This document shows, in pieces, positions 31,531 to 47,300 of a stretch of 64,000 nt of DNA. The DNA lies in assembly GCA_950097015.1 (NCBI GenBank), contig CATNEN010000002.1, forward strand, positions 2,542,001 to 2,606,000. Direction: 5' to 3'. The notes below the pieces were generated by a model. That model ran no database searches. It was not told where the DNA came from and saw nothing but the letters and a program-made list of their open reading frames with translations. The stretch comes from Macrostomum hystrix. Its lineage: Eukaryota > Platyhelminthes > Macrostomidae. The first letter of the stretch is position 1, and each line of letters opens with the position of its first letter. The position numbers were made by a program, and so were the translations under genes.

Positions 31531-34500
31531 AAGGGTCAGAATCGATAGAAAACTAGGCTCAGCATTGATAGTTATCTAGGCTCAACATTTTTATAGATAA
31601 CTAGGCTCAGCATTGATAGTATCTAGGCTCAACATTTTTATAGATAACTAGGCACAGCATTGATAGTTATCTAGGCACAGCATTGATAGTTATCTAGGCT
31701 CAGCATTGATAGTTACCTAGGCTCAGCATTGATAGTTACCTAGGCTTAGCATTGATAGTTACCTAGGCTCAGCATTGATAGTTACCCAGGCTCAGCATTG
31801 ATAGTTACCTAGGCTTAGCATTGATAGTTACCTAGGCTCAACATTGATAGATATCTAGGCTCAGCATTGATAGATATCTAGGCTCAGCATTGATAGTTAT
31901 CTAGGCTCAACATTGATAGATATCTAGGCTCAGCATTGATAGATATCCAAGCTCAGAATTGATAGGTTCCAAGGGTCAGAATCGATAGAAAACTAGGCTC
32001 AGCATTGAAAGTTATCTAGGCTCAACATTTTTATAGATAACTAGGCTCAGCATTGATAGTATCTAGGCTCAACATTTTTATAGATAACTAGGCACAGCAT
32101 TGATAGTTATCTAGGCACAGCATTGATAGTTATCTAGGCTCAGCATTGATAGTTACCTAGGCTCAGCATTGATAGTTACCTAGGCTTAGCATTGATAGTT
32201 ACCTAGGCTCAGCATTGATAGTTACCTAGGCTCAGCATTGATAGTTACCTAGGCTTAGCATTGATAGTAACCTAGGCTCAGCATTGATAGTTACCTAGGC
32301 TCAGCATTGATAGTTACCTAGGCTCAGCATTGATAGTTACCTAGGCTGAGCATTGATAGTTATCTAGGCTTAGCATTGATAGTTACCTAGGCTCAGCATT
32401 GATAGTTACCTAGGCTCAGCATTGATAGTTACCTAGGCTCAGCATTGATAGTTACCTAGGCTCAGCATTGATAGTTACCTAGGCTCAGCATTGATAGCTA
32501 TCAAGGCTCAGCATTGATAGTTATCTAGGCTTAGGATTGATAGTTCTCTAGGCACAGCATTGATAGTTATCTAGGCTCAGCATTGATAGTTATCTAGGCT
32601 CAGCATTGATAGTTATCTAGGCTCAGCATTGATAATTATCAAGGCTCAGCATAGATAGTTTTCTAGGCTCAACATTCTTATAGATTTCTAGGCTCAACAT
32701 TTTTATAGAGATCTAGGCTCAACATTGATAGATATCTAGGCACAGCATCGATAGATATCCAAGCTCAGAATTTATATTTATCTAGGCTCAGCATTGATAG
32801 TTACCTAGGCTCAGCATTGATAGTTATCTAGGCTTAGCATTGATAGTTACCTAGGCTTAGCATTGATAGTTATCTAGGCTTAGGATTGATAGTTATCTAG
32901 GCTCAACATTTTTATAGATAACTAGGCTCAGCATTGATAGTTATCTAGGCTCAGCATTGATAGTTATCTAGGCTCAGCATTGATAGTTATCTAGGCCCAG
33001 CATTGATAGTTTTCTAGGCTCAGCATTGATAGTTATTTAGGCTCAGCAATGATAGTTATCTAGGCTCAGCATTGATAGTTATCTAGGCTCAACATTGATA
33101 GATATCTAGGCTCAACATTTTTATAGATAACTAGGCTCAGCATTGATAGTATCTAGGCTCAACATTTTTATAGATAACTAGGCACAGCATTGATAGTTAT
33201 CTAGGCACAGCATTGATAGTTATCTAGGCTCAGCATTGATAGTTACCTAGGCTCAGCATTGATAGTTACCTAGGCTTAGCATTGATAGTTACCTAGGCTC
33301 AGCATTGATAGTTACCCAGGCTCAGCATTGATAGTTACCTAGGCTTAGCATTGATAGTTACCTAGGCTCAACATTGATAGATATCTAGGCTCAGCATTGA
33401 TAGATATCTAGGCTCAGCATTGATAGTTATCTAGGCTCAACATTGATAGATATCTAGGCTCAGCATTGATAGATATCCAAGCTCAGAATTGATAGGTTCC
33501 AAGGGTCAGAATCGATAGAAAACTAGGCTCAGCATTGATAGTTATCTAGGCTCAACATTTTTATAGATAACTAGGCTCAGCATTGATAGTATCTAGGCTC
33601 AACATTTTTATAGATAACTAGGCACAGCATTGATAGTTATCTAGGCACAGCATTGATAGTTATCTAGGCTCAGCATTGATAGTTACCTAGGCTCAGCATT
33701 GATAGTTACCTAGGCTTAGCATTGATAGTTACCTAGGCTCAGCATTGATAGTTACCCAGGCTCAGCATTGATAGTTACCTAGGCTTAGCATTGATAGTTA
33801 CCTAGGCTCAACATTGATAGATATCTAGGCTCAGCATTGATAGATATCTAGGCTCAGCATTGATAGTTATCTAGGCTCAACATTGATAGATATCTAGGCT
33901 CAGCATTGATAGATATCCAAGCTCAGAATTGATAGGTTCCAAGGGTCAGAATCGATAGAAAACTAGGCTCAGCATTGAAAGTTATCTAGGCTCAACATTT
34001 TTATAGATAACTAGGCTCAGCATTGATAGTATCTAGGCTCAACATTTTTATAGATAACTAGGCACAGCATTGATAGTTATCTAGGCACAGCATTGATAGT
34101 TATCTAGGCTCAGCATTGATAGTTACCTAGGCTCAGCATTGATAGTTACCTAGGCTTAGCATTGATAGTTACCTAGGCTCAGCATTGATAGTTACCTAGG
34201 CTCAGCATTGATAGTTACCTAGGCTTAGCATTGATAGTAACCTAGGCTCAGCATTGATAGTTACCTAGGCTCAGCATTGATAGTTACCTAGGCTCAGCAT
34301 TGATAGTTACCTAGGCTGAGCATTGATAGTTATCTAGGCTTAGCATTGATAGTTACCTAGGCTCAGCATTGATAGTTACCTAGGCTCAGCATTGATAGTT
34401 ACCTAGGCTCAGCATTGATAGTTACCTAGGCTCAGCATTGATAGTTACCTAGGCTCAGCATTGATAGCTATCAAGGCTCAGCATTGATAGTTATCTAGGC

Positions 34501-35470
34501 TTAGGATTGATAGTTCTCTAGGCACAGCATTGATAGTTATCTAGGCTCAGCATTGATAGTTATCTAGGCTCAGCATTGATAGTTATCTAGGCTCAGCATT
34601 GATAATTATCAAGGCTCAGCATAGATAGTTTTCTAGGCTCAACATTCTTATAGATTTCTAGGCTCAACATTTTTATAGAGATCTAGGCTCAACATTGATA
34701 GATATCTAGGCACAGCATCGATAGATATCCAAGCTCAGAATTTATATTTATCTAGGCTCAGCATTGATAGTTACCTAGGCTCAGCATTGATAGTTATCTA
34801 GGCTTAGCATTGATAGTTACCTAGGCTTAGCATTGATAGTTATCTAGGCTTAGGATTGATAGTTATCTAGGCTCAACATTTTTATAGATAACTAGGCTCA
34901 GCATTGATAGTTATCTAGGCTCAGCATTGATAGTTATCTAGGCTCAGCATTGATAGTTATCTAGGCCCAGCATTGATAGTTTTCTAGGCTCAGCATTGAT
35001 AGTTATTTAGGCTCAGCAATGATAGTTATCTAGGCTCAGCATTGATAGTTATCTAGGCTCAACATTGATAGATATCTAGGCTCAACATTTTTATAGATAA
35101 CTAGGCTCAGCATTGATAGTATCTAGGCTCAACATTTTTATAGATAACTAGGCACAGCATTGATAGTTATCTAGGCACAGCATTGATAGTTATCTAGGCT
35201 CAGCATTGATAGTTACCTAGGCTCAGCATTGATAGTTACCTAGGCTTAGCATTGATAGTTACCTAGGCTCAGCATTGATAGTTACCCAGGCTCAGCATTG
35301 ATAGTTACCTAGGCTTAGCATTGATAGTTACCTAGGCTCAACATTAATAGATATCTAGGCTCAGCATTGATAGATATCTAGGCTCAGCATTGATAGTTAT
35401 CTAGGCTCAACATTGATAGATATCTAGGCTCAGCATTGATAGATATCCAAGCTCAGAATTGATAGGTTCC
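31531..35470 (+). repeat. Tandem 1970-bp higher-order repeat in satellite C
   Basis: The landmark AAGGGTCAGAATCGATAG falls at 31531, 31971, 33501, 33941 and 35471: spacing 440, 1530, 440, 1530. Block 31531-33500 is followed by a near-identical block 33501-35470, including the rare GAAAGTTATC variant (about 32005 and 33975) and the GGCACAGCATCGATAG marker (32735 and 34705). Confidence 0.9.
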
Positions 35471-36978
35471 AAGGGTCAGAATCGATAGAAAACTAGGCTC
35501 AGCATTGATAGTTATCTAGGCTCAACATTTTTATAGATAACTAGGCTCAGCATTGATAGTATCTAGGCTCAACATTTTTATAGATAACTAGGCACAGCAT
35601 TGATAGTTATCTAGGCACAGCATTGATAGTTATCTAGGCTCAGCATTGATAGTTATCTAGGCTCAGCATTGATAGTTACCTAGGCTCAGCATTGATAGTT
35701 ACCTAGGTTTAGCATTGATAGTTACCTAGGCTCAGCATTGATAGTTACCTAGGCTTAGCATTGATAGTTACCTAGGCTCAGCATTGATAGTTACCTAGGC
35801 TCAGCATTGATAGTTACCTAGGCTCAGCATTGATAGTTACCTAGGCTGAGCATTGATAGTTATCTAGGCTTAGCATTGATAGTTACCTAGGCTCAGCATT
35901 GATAGTTACCTAGGCTCAGCATTGATAGTTACCTAGGCTTAGCATTGATAGTTACCTAGGCTCAGCATTGATAGTTATTTAGGCTCAGCAATGATAGTTA
36001 TCTAGGCTCAGCATTGATAGTTATCTAGGCTCAACATTGATAGATATCTAGGCTCAGCATTGATAGATATCCAAGCTCATAATTGAGAGGTTCCAAGGGT
36101 CAGAATCGATAGAAAACTAGGCTCAGCATTGATAGTTATCTAGGCTCAACATTTTTATAGATAACTAGGCTCAGCATTGATAGTATCTAGGCTCAACATT
36201 GATAGATATCTAGGCTCAGCATTGATAGATATCCAAGCTCATAATTGATAGGTTCCAAGGGTCAGAATCGATAGAAAACTAGGCTCAGCATTGATAGTTA
36301 TCTAGGCTCAACATTTTTATAGATAACTAGGCTCAGCATTGATAGTATCTAGGCTCAACATTTTTATAGTTATCTAGGCTCAGCATTGATAGATTTCCAA
36401 GCTCAGAATTGATAGAAAACTAGGCTCAGCATTGATAGTTATCTAGGCTCAACATTTTTATAGATAACTAGGCACAGCATTGATAGTTATCTAGGCTCAG
36501 CATTGATAGTTTTCTAGGCTCAACATTTTTATAGAGATCTAGGCTCAACATTGATAGATATCTAGGCACAGCATCGATAGATATCCAAGCTCAGAATTTA
36601 TATTTATCTAGGCTCAGCATTGATAGTTACCTAGGCTCAGCATTGATAGTTATCTAGGCTTGGCATTGATAGTTACCTAGGCTTAGCATTGATAGTTATC
36701 TAGGCTTAGGATTGATAGTTATCTAGGCTCAACATTTTTATAGATAACTAGGCTCAGCATTGATAGTTATCTAGGCTCAGCATTGATAGTTATCTAGGCT
36801 CAGCATTGATAGTTATCTAGGCTCAGCATTGATAGTTTTCTAGGCTCAGCATTGATAGTTATTTAGGCTCAGCAATGATAGTTATCTAGGCTCAGCATTG
36901 ATAGTTATCTAGGCTCAACATTGATAGATATCTAGGCTCAGCATTGATAGATATCCAAGCTCAGAATTGATAGGTTCC

Positions 36979-39900
36979 AAGGGTCAGAATCGATAGAAAA
37001 CTAGGCTCAGCATTGATAGTTATCTAGGCTCAACATTTTTATAGATAACTAGGCTCAGCATTGATAGTATCTAGGCTCAACATTTTTATAGATAACTAGG
37101 CACAGCATTGATAGATATCTAGGCACAGCATTGATAGTTATCTAGGCTCAGCATTGATAGTTACCTAGGCTCAGCATTGATAGTTACCTAGGCTTAGCAT
37201 TGATAGTTACCTAGGCTCAGCATTGATAGTTACCCAGGCTCAGCATTGATAGTTACCTAGGCTTAGCATTGATAGTTACCTAGGCTCAACATTGATAGAT
37301 ATCTAGGCTCAGCATTGATAGATATCTAGGCTCAGCATTGATAGTTATCTAGGCTCAACATTGATAGATATCTAGGCTCAGCATTGATAGATATCCAAGC
37401 TCAGAATTGATAGGTTCCAAGGGTCAGAATCGATAGAAAACTAGGCTCAGCATTGATAGTTATCTAGGCTCAACATTTTTATAGATAACTAGGCTCAGCA
37501 TTGATAGTATCTAGGCTCAACATTTTTATAGATAACTAGGCACAGCATTGATAGTTATCTAGGCACAGCATTGATAGTTATCTAGGCTCAGCATTGATAG
37601 TTATCTAGGCTCAGCATTGATAGTTACCTAGGCTCAGCATTGATAGTTACCTAGGCTTAGCATTGATAGTTACCTAGGCTCAGCATTGATAGTTACCTAG
37701 GCTTAGCATTGATAGTTACCTAGGCTTAGCATTGATAGTTACCTAGGCTCAGCATTGATAGTTACCTAGGCTCAGCATTGATAGTTACCTAGGCTTAGCA
37801 TTGATAGTTACCTAGGCTCAGCATTGATAGTTACCTAGGCTCAGCATTGATAGCTATCCAGGCTCAGCATTGATAGTTATCTAGGCTTAGGATTGATAGT
37901 TCTCTAGGCACAGCATTGATAGCTATCCAGGCTCAGCATTGATAGTTATCTAGGCTCAGCATTGATAGTTATCTAGGCTCAGCATTGATAGAAATCTGGG
38001 CTCAGCATTGATAGTTATCTAGGCTCAGCATTGATAATTATCAAGGCTCAGCATTGATAGTTTTCTAGGCTCAGCATTGATAGTTATTTAGGCTCAGCAA
38101 TGATAGTTATCTAGGCTCAGCATTGATAGTTATCTAGGCTCAACATTGATAGATATCTAGGCTCAGCATTGATAGATATCCAAGCTCATAATTGATAGGT
38201 TCCAAGGGTCAGAATCGATAGAAAACTAGGCTCAGCATTGATAGTTATCTAGGCTCAACATTTTTATAGATAACTAGGCTCAGCATTGATAGTATCTAGG
38301 CTCAACATTTTTATAGTTATCTAGGCTCAGCATTGATAGATTTCCAAGCTCAGAATTGATAGAAAACTAGGCTCAGCATTGATAGTTATCTAGGCTCAAC
38401 ATTTTTATAGATAACTAGGCACAGCATTGATAGTTATCTAGGCTCAGCATTGATAGTTATCTAGGCTCAGCATTGATAGTTATCTAGGCTCAGCATTGAT
38501 AGTTATCAAGGCTCAGCATTGATAGTTTTCTAGGCTTAGCATTGATAGTTATCAAGGCTCAGCACTGATAGTTATCTAGGCTCAGCATTGATAGTTATCA
38601 AGGCTCAGCATTGATAGTTATCCAGGCTCAGCATTGATAGTTATCTAGGCTCAGCATTGATAATTATCTAGGCTCAGCATTGATAGTTATCTAGGCTCAG
38701 CATTGATAGTTATCTAGGCTCAGGATTGATAGTTAACTAGGCTCAGAATTGATTGTTATCTAGGCTCAACATTTTTATAGATATTAAGGCTCAGCATTGA
38801 TAGATATCTAGGCTCAGCATTGATAGTTATCTAGGCTCAGCATTGATAGATATCTAGGCTCAGCATTGATAGTTATCTAGGCTCAACATTTTTATAGATA
38901 TTAAGGCTCAGCATTGATAGATATCTAGGCTCAGCATTGATAGTTATCTAGGCTCAGCATTGATAGATATCTAGGCTCAGCATTGATAGTTATCTAGGCT
39001 CAGCATTGATAGATATCTAGGCTCAGCATTGATAGTTATCTAGGCTCAGCATTGATAGTTATCTAGGCTCAGGATTGATAGTTAACTAGGCTCAGCATTG
39101 ATAGTTATCTAGGCTCAGCATTGATAGTTATCTAGGCTCAGGATTGATAGTTATCTAGGCTCAACATTTTTTTAGATATTAAGTCTCAGCATTGATAGTT
39201 ATCTAGGCTCAACATTTTTATAGATATCTAGGCTCAACATTTTTATAGATATCTAGGCTCAGCATTGATAGTTATCTAGGCTCAGCATTGATAGATATCT
39301 AGGCTCAGCATTGATAGTTATCTAGGCTCAACATTTTTATAGACATCAAGGCTCAGATTGGATTGATATCCAAGCTCTGAATTGATAGATTCCACGGGTC
39401 AGAATCGAAAGAAAACTAGGCTCAGCATTGATATTTAACTAGGCTCAGCATTGATAGTTATCTAGGCTCAACATTGATAGTTATCTAGGCTCAGCATTGA
39501 TAGTTATCTAGGCTCAGCATTGATAGTTATCAAGGCTCAGCATTGATAGTTATCCAGGCTCAGCATTGATAGTTATCTAGGCTCAGCATTGATAATTATC
39601 TAGGCTCAGCATTGATAGTTATCTAGGCTCAGCATTGATAGTTATCTAGGCTCAGGATTGATAGTTAACTAGGCTCAGCATTGATTGTTATCTAGGCTCA
39701 ACATTTTTATAGATATTAAGGCTCAGCATTGATAGATATCTAGGCTCAGCATTGATAGTTATCTAGGCTCAGCATTGATAGATATCTAGGCTCAGCATTG
39801 ATAGTTATCTAGGCTCAACATTTTTATAGATATTAAGGCTCAGCATTGATAGATATCTAGGCTCAGCATTGATAGTTATCTAGGCTCAGCATTGATAGAT

Positions 39901-41345
39901 ATCTAGGCTCAGCATTGATAGTTATCTAGGCTCAGCATTGATAGATATCTAGGCTCAGCATTGATAGTTATCTAGGCTCAGCATTGATAGTTATCTAGGC
40001 TCAGGATTGATAGTTAACTAGGCTCAGCATTGATTGTTACCTAGGCTCAGCATTGATAGTTATCTAGGCTCAGGATTGATAGTTATCTAGGCTCAACATT
40101 TTTTTAGATATTAAGTCTCAGCATTGATAGTTATCTAGGCTCAACATTTTTATAGATATCTAGGCTCAGCATTGATAGTTATCTAGGCTCAGCGTGATAG
40201 TTATCTAGGCTCAACATTTTTATAGATAACTAGGCTCAGCATTGATAGTATCTAGGCTCAACATTTTTATAGTTATCTAGGCTCAGCATTGATAGATTTC
40301 CAAGCTCAGAATTGATAGAAAACTAGGCTCAGCATTGATAGTTATCTAGGCTCAACATTTTTATAGATATCTAGGCACAGCATTGATAGTTATCTAGGCT
40401 CAGCATTGATAGTTATCAAGGCTCAGCATTGATAGTTTTCTAGGCTCAACATTTTTATAGAGATCTAGGCTCAACATTGATAGATATCTAGGCACAGCAT
40501 CGATAGATATCCAAGCTCAGAATTTATATTTATCTAGGCTCAGCATTGATAGTTACCTAGGCTCAGCATTGATAGTTATCTAGGCTTGGCATTGATAGTT
40601 ACCTAGGCTTAGCATTGATAGTTATCTAGGCTTAGGATTGATAGTTATCTAGGCTCAACATTTTTATAGATAACTAGGCTCAGCATTGATAGTTATCTAG
40701 GCTCAGCATTGATAGTTATCTAGGCTCAGCATTGATAGTTATCTAGGCTCAGCATTGATAGTTTTCTAGGCTCAGCATTGATAGTTATTTAGGCTCAGCA
40801 ATGATAGTTATCTAGGCTCAGCATTGATAGTTATCTAGGCTCAACATTGATAGATATCTAGGCTCAGCATTGATAGATATCCAAGCTCAGAATTGATAGG
40901 TTCCAAGGGTCAGAATCGATAGAAAACTAGGCTCAGCATTGATAGTTATCTAGGCTCAACATTTTTATAGATAACTAGGCTCAGCATTGATAGTATCTAG
41001 GCTCAACATTTTTATAGATAACTAGGCACAGCATTGATAGTTATCTAGGCACAGCATTGATAGATATCTAGGCTCAGCATTGATAGTTACCTAGGCTCAG
41101 CATTGATAGTTACCTAGGCTTAGCATTGATAGTTACCTAGGCTCAGCATTGATAGTTACCCAGGCTCAGCATTGATAGTTACCTAGGCTTAGCATTGATA
41201 GTTACCTAGGCTCAACATTGATAGATATCTAGGCTCAGCATTGATAGATATCTAGGCTCAGCATTGATAGTTATCTAGGCTCAACATTGATAGATATCTA
41301 GGCTCAGCATTGATAGATATCCAAGCTCAGAATTGATAGGTTCCA
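36979..41345 (+). repeat. Further copies of the 440-bp higher-order module
   Basis: The same landmark recurs at 36979/37419 and 40905/41345, each pair again 440 bp apart. The flanking variant order resembles the 1970-bp blocks but with insertions and deletions. Confidence 0.8.
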
Positions 41346-44300
41346 AGGGTCAGAATCGATAGAAAACTAGGCTCAGCATTGATAGTTATCTAGGCTCAAC
41401 ATTTTTATAGATAACTAGGCTCAGCATTGATAGTATCTAGGCTCAACATTTTTATAGATAACTAGGCACAGCATTGATAGTTATCTAGGCACAGCATTGA
41501 TAGTTATCTAGGCTCAGCATTGATAGTTATCTAGGCTCAGCATTGATAGTTACCTAGGCTCAGCATTGATAGTTACCTAGGCTTAGCATTGATAGTTACC
41601 TAGGCTCAGCATTGATAGTTACCTAGGCTTAGCATTGATAGTTACCTAGGCTCAGCATTGATAGTTACCTAGGCTCAGCATTGATAGTTACCTAGGCTCA
41701 GCATTGATAGTTACCTAGGCTGAGCATTGATAGTTATCTAGGCTTAGCATTGATAGTTACCTAGGCTCAGCATTGATAGTTACCTAGGCTCAGCAATGAT
41801 AGTTACCTAGGCTTAGCATTGATAGTTACCTAGGCTCAGCATTGATAGTTACCTAGGCTCAGCATTGATAGCTATCCAGGCTCAGCATTGATAGTTATCT
41901 AGGCTTAGGATTGATAGTTCTCTAGGCACAGCATTGATAGTTATCTAGGCTCAGCATTGATAGTTATCTAGGCTTAGGATTGATAGTTCTCTAGGCACAG
42001 CATTGATAGTTATCTAGGCTTAGGATTGATAGTTAACTAGGCTCAGCATTGATAGTTATCTAGGCTCAGCATTGATAGTTATCTAGGCTCAGGATTGATA
42101 GTTATCTAGGCTCAACATTTTTTTAGATATTAAGTCTCAGCATTGATAGTTATCTAGGCTCAACATTTTTATAGATATCTAGGCTCAACATTTTTATAGA
42201 TATCTAGGCTCAGCATTGATAGTTATCTAGGCTCAGCATTGATAGATATCTAGGCTCAGCATTGATAGTTATCTAGGCTCAACATTTTTATAGACATCAA
42301 GGCTCAGATTGGATTGATATCCAAGCTCTGAATTGATAGATTCCACGGGTCAGAATCGAAAGAAAACTAGGCTCAGCATTGATATTTAACTAGGCTCAGC
42401 ATTGATAGTTATCTAGGCTCAACATTGATAGTTATCTAGGCTCAGCATTGATAGTTATCTAGGCTCAGCATTGATAGTTATCAAGGCTCAGCATTGATAG
42501 TTATCCAGGCTCAGCATTGATAGTTATCTAGGCTCAGCATTGATAATTATCTAGGCTCAGCATTGATAGTTATCTAGGCTCAGCATTGATAGTTATCTAG
42601 GCTCAGGATTGATAGTTAACTAGGCTCAGCATTGATTGTTATCTAGGCTCAACATTTTTATAGATATTAAGGCTCAGCATTGATAGATATCTAGGCTCAG
42701 CATTGATAGTTATCTAGGCTCAGCATTGATAGATATCTAGGCTCAGCATTGATAGTTATCTAGGCTCAACATTTTTATAGATATTAAGGCTCAGCATTGA
42801 TAGATATCTAGGCTCAGCATTGATAGTTATCTAGGCTCAGCATTGATAGATATCTAGGCTCAGCATTGATAGTTATCTAGGCTCAGCATTGATAGATATC
42901 TAGGCTCAGCATTGATAGTTATCTAGGCTCAGCATTGATAGTTATCTAGGCTCAGGATTGATAGTTAACTAGGCTCAGCATTGATTGTTACCTAGGCTCA
43001 GCATTGATAGTTATCTAGGCTCAGGATTGATAGTTATCTAGGCTCAACATTTTTTTAGATATTAAGTCTCAGCATTGATAGTTATCTAGGCTCAACATTT
43101 TTATAGATATCTAGGCTCAGCATTGATAGTTATCTAGGCTCAACATTTTTATAGACATCAAGGCTCAGATTGGATTGATATCCAAGCTCTGAATTGATAG
43201 ATTCCACGGGTCAGAATCGAAAGAAAACTAGGCTCAGCATTGATATTTAACTAGGCTCAGCATTGATAGTTATCTAGGCTCAGCATTGATAGTTATCTAG
43301 GCTCAGCATTGATAGTTATCTAGGCTCAGCATTGATAGTTATCAAGGCTCAGCATTGATAGTTATCCAGGCTCAGCATTGATAGTTATCTAGGCTCAGCA
43401 TTGATAATTATCTAGGCTCAGCATTGATAGTTATCTAGGCTCAGCATTGATAGTTATCTAGGCTCAGGATTGATAGTTAACTAGGCTCAGCATTGATTGT
43501 TATCTAGGCTCAACATTTTTATAGATATTAAGGATCAGCATTGATAGATATCTAGGCTCAGCATTGATAGTTATCTAGGCTCAGCATTGATAGATATCTA
43601 GGCTCAGCATTGATAGTTATCTAGGCTCAACATTTTTATAGATATTAAGGCTCAGCATTGATAGATATCTAGGCTCAGCATTGATAGTTATCTAGGCTCA
43701 GCATTGATAGATATCTAGGCTCAGCATTGATAGTTATCTAGGCTCAGCATTGATAGATATCTAGGCTCAGCATTGATAGTTATCTAGGCTCAGCATTGAT
43801 AGTTATCTAGGCTCAGGATTGATAGTTAACTAGGCTCAGCATTGATAGTTATCTAGGCTCAGCATTGATAGTTATCTAGGCTCAGGATTGATAGTTATCT
43901 AGGCTCAACATTTTTTTAGATATTAAGTCTCAGCATTGATAGTTATCTAGGCTCAAAACTTTTATAGATATCTAGGCTCAGCATTGATAGTTATCTAGGC
44001 TCAGCGTGATAGTTATCTAGGCTCAACATTTTTATAGATATCTAGGCTCAGCATTGATAGTTATCTAGGCTCAGCATTGATAGATATCTAGGCTCAGCAT
44101 TGATAGTTATCTAGGCTCAACATTTTTATAGACATCAAGGCTCAGATTGGATTGATATCCAAGCTCTGAATTGATAGATTCCACGGGTCAGAATCGAAAG
44201 AAAACTAGGCTCAGCATTGATATTTAACTAGGCTCAGCATTGATAGTTATCTAGGCTCAGCATTGATAGTTATCTAGGCTCAGCATTGATAGTTATCTAG

Positions 44301-47300
44301 GCTAAGCATTGATAGTTATCTAGGCTCAGGATTGATAGTTAACTAGGCTCGGCATTGATAGTAATCTAGGCTCAGCATTGATAGTTATCTAGGCTTAGCA
44401 TTGATAGTTACCTAGGCTTAGCATTGATAGTTACCTAGGCTCAGCATTGATAGTTACCTAGGCTCAGCATTGATAGTTACCTAGGCTCAGCATTGATAGT
44501 TACCTAGGCTGAGCATTGATAGTTATCTAGGCTCAGCATTGATAGTTACCTAGGCTGAGCATTGATAGTTATCTAGGCTCAGCATTGATAGTTATCTAGG
44601 CTCAACATTTTTATAGATAACTAGGCACAGCATTGATAGTTATCTAGGCTCAGCATTGATAGTTATCTAGGCTCAGCATTGATAGTTATCTAGGCTCAGC
44701 ATTGATAGTTATCAAGGCTCAGCATTGATAGTTTTCTAGGCTCAGCATTGATAGTTATCAAGGCTCAGCATTGATAGTTATCTAGGCTCAGCATTGATAG
44801 TTATCTAGGCTCAGCATTGATAGTTATCCAGGCTCAGCATTGATAGTTATCTAGGCTCAGCATTGATAATTATCTAGGCTCAGCAGTGATAGTTATCTAG
44901 GCTCAGCATTGATTGTTATCTAGGCTCAGGATTGATAGTTAACTAGGCTCAGCATTGATTGTTATCTAGGCTCAACATTTTTATAGATATTAAGGCTCAG
45001 CATTGATAGATATCTAGGCTCAGCATTGATAGTTATCTAGGCTCAGCATTGATAGATATCTAGGCTCAGCATTGATAGTTATCTAGGCTCAACATTTTTA
45101 TAGATATTAAGGCTCAGCATTGATAGATATCTAGGCTCAGCATTGATAGTTATCTAGGCTCAGCATTGATAGATATCTAGGCTCAGCATTGATAGTTATC
45201 TAGGCTCAGCATTGATAGATATCTAGGCTCAGCATTGATAGTTATCTAGGCTCAGCATTGATAGTTATCTAGGCTCAGGATTGATAGTTAACTAGGCTCA
45301 GCATTGATAGTTATCTAGGCTCAGCATTGATAGTTATCTAGGCTCAGGATTGATAGTTATCTAGGCTCAACATTTTTTTAGATATTAAGTCTCAGCATTG
45401 ATAGTTATCTAGGCTCAACATTTTTATAGATATCTAGGCTCAGCATTGATAGTTATCTAGGCTCAGCGTGATAGTTATCTAGGCTCAACATTGATAGATA
45501 TCTAGGCTCAGCATTGATAGTTATCTAGGCTCAGCATTGATAGTTATCAAGGCTCAGCATTGATAGTTATCCAGGCTCAGCATTGATAGTTATCTAGGCT
45601 CAGCATTGATAATTATCTAGGCTCAGCATTGATAGTTATCTAGGCTCAGCATTGATAGTTATCTAGGCTCAGGATTGATAGTTAACTAGGCTCAGCATTG
45701 ATTGTTATCTAGGCTCAACATTTTTATAGATATTAAGGATCAGCATTGATAGATATCTAGGCTCAGCATTGATAGTTATCTAGGCTCAGCATTGATAGAT
45801 ATCTAGGCTCAGCATTGATAGTTATCTAGGCTCAACATTTTTATAGATATTAAGGCTCAGCATTGATAGATATCTAGGCTCAGCATTGATAGTTATCTAG
45901 GCTCAGCATTGATAGATATCTAGGCTCAGCATTGATAGTTATCTAGGCTCAGCATTGATAGATATCTAGGCTCAGCATTGATAGTTATCTAGGCTCAGCA
46001 TTGATAGTTATCTAGGCTCAGGATTGATAGTTAACTAGGCTCAGCATTGATAGTTATCTAGGCTCAGCATTGATAGTTATCTAGGCTCAGGATTGATAGT
46101 TATCTAGGCTCAACATTTTTTTAGATATTAAGTCTCAGCATTGATAGTTATCTAGGCTCAAAACTTTTATAGATATCTAGGCTCAGCATTGATAGTTATC
46201 TAGGCTCAGCGTGATAGTTATCTAGGCTCAACATTTTTATAGATATCTAGGCTCAGCATTGATAGTTATCTAGGCTCAGCATTGATAGATATCTAGGCTC
46301 AGCATTGATAGTTATCTAGGCTCAACATTTTTATAGACATCAAGGCTCAGATTGGATTGATATCCAAGCTCTGAATTGATAGATTCCACGGGTCAGAATC
46401 GAAAGAAAACTAGGCTCAGCATTGATATTTAACTAGGCTCAGCATTGATAGTTATCTAGGCTCAGCATTGATAGTTATCTAGGCTCAGCATTGATAGTTA
46501 TCTAGGCTAAGCATTGATAGTTATCTAGGCTCAGGATTGATAGTTAACTAGGCTCGGCATTGATAGTAATCTAGGCTCAGCATTGATAGTTATCTAGGCT
46601 TAGCATTGATAGTTACCTAGGCTTAGCATTGATAGTTACCTAGGCTCAGCATTGATAGTTACCTAGGCTCAGCATTGATAGTTACCTAGGCTCAGCATTG
46701 ATAGTTACCTAGGCTGAGCATTGATAGTTATCTAGGCTCAGCATTGATAGTTACCTAGGCTGAGCATTGATAGTTATCTAGGCTCAGCATTGATAGTTAT
46801 CTAGGCTCAACATTTTTATAGATAACTAGGCACAGCATTGATAGTTATCTAGGCTCAGCATTGATAGTTATCTAGGCTCAGCATTGATAGTTATCTAGGC
46901 TCAGCATTGATAGTTATCAAGGCTCAGCATTGATAGTTTTCTAGGCTCAGCATTGATAGTTATCAAGGCTCAGCATTGATAGTTATCTAGGCTCAGCATT
47001 GATAGTTATCTAGGCTCAGCATTGATAGTTATCCAGGCTCAGCATTGATAGTTATCTAGGCTCAGCATTGATAATTATCTAGGCTCAGCAGTGATAGTTA
47101 TCTAGGCTCAGCATTGATTGTTATCTAGGCTCAGGATTGATAGTTAACTAGGCTCAGCATTGATTGTTATCTAGGCTCAACATTTTTATAGATATTAAGG
47201 CTCAGCATTGATAGATATCTAGGCTCAGCATTGATAGTTATCTAGGCTCAGCATTGATAGATATCTAGGCTCAGCATTGATAGTTATCTAGGCTCAACAT

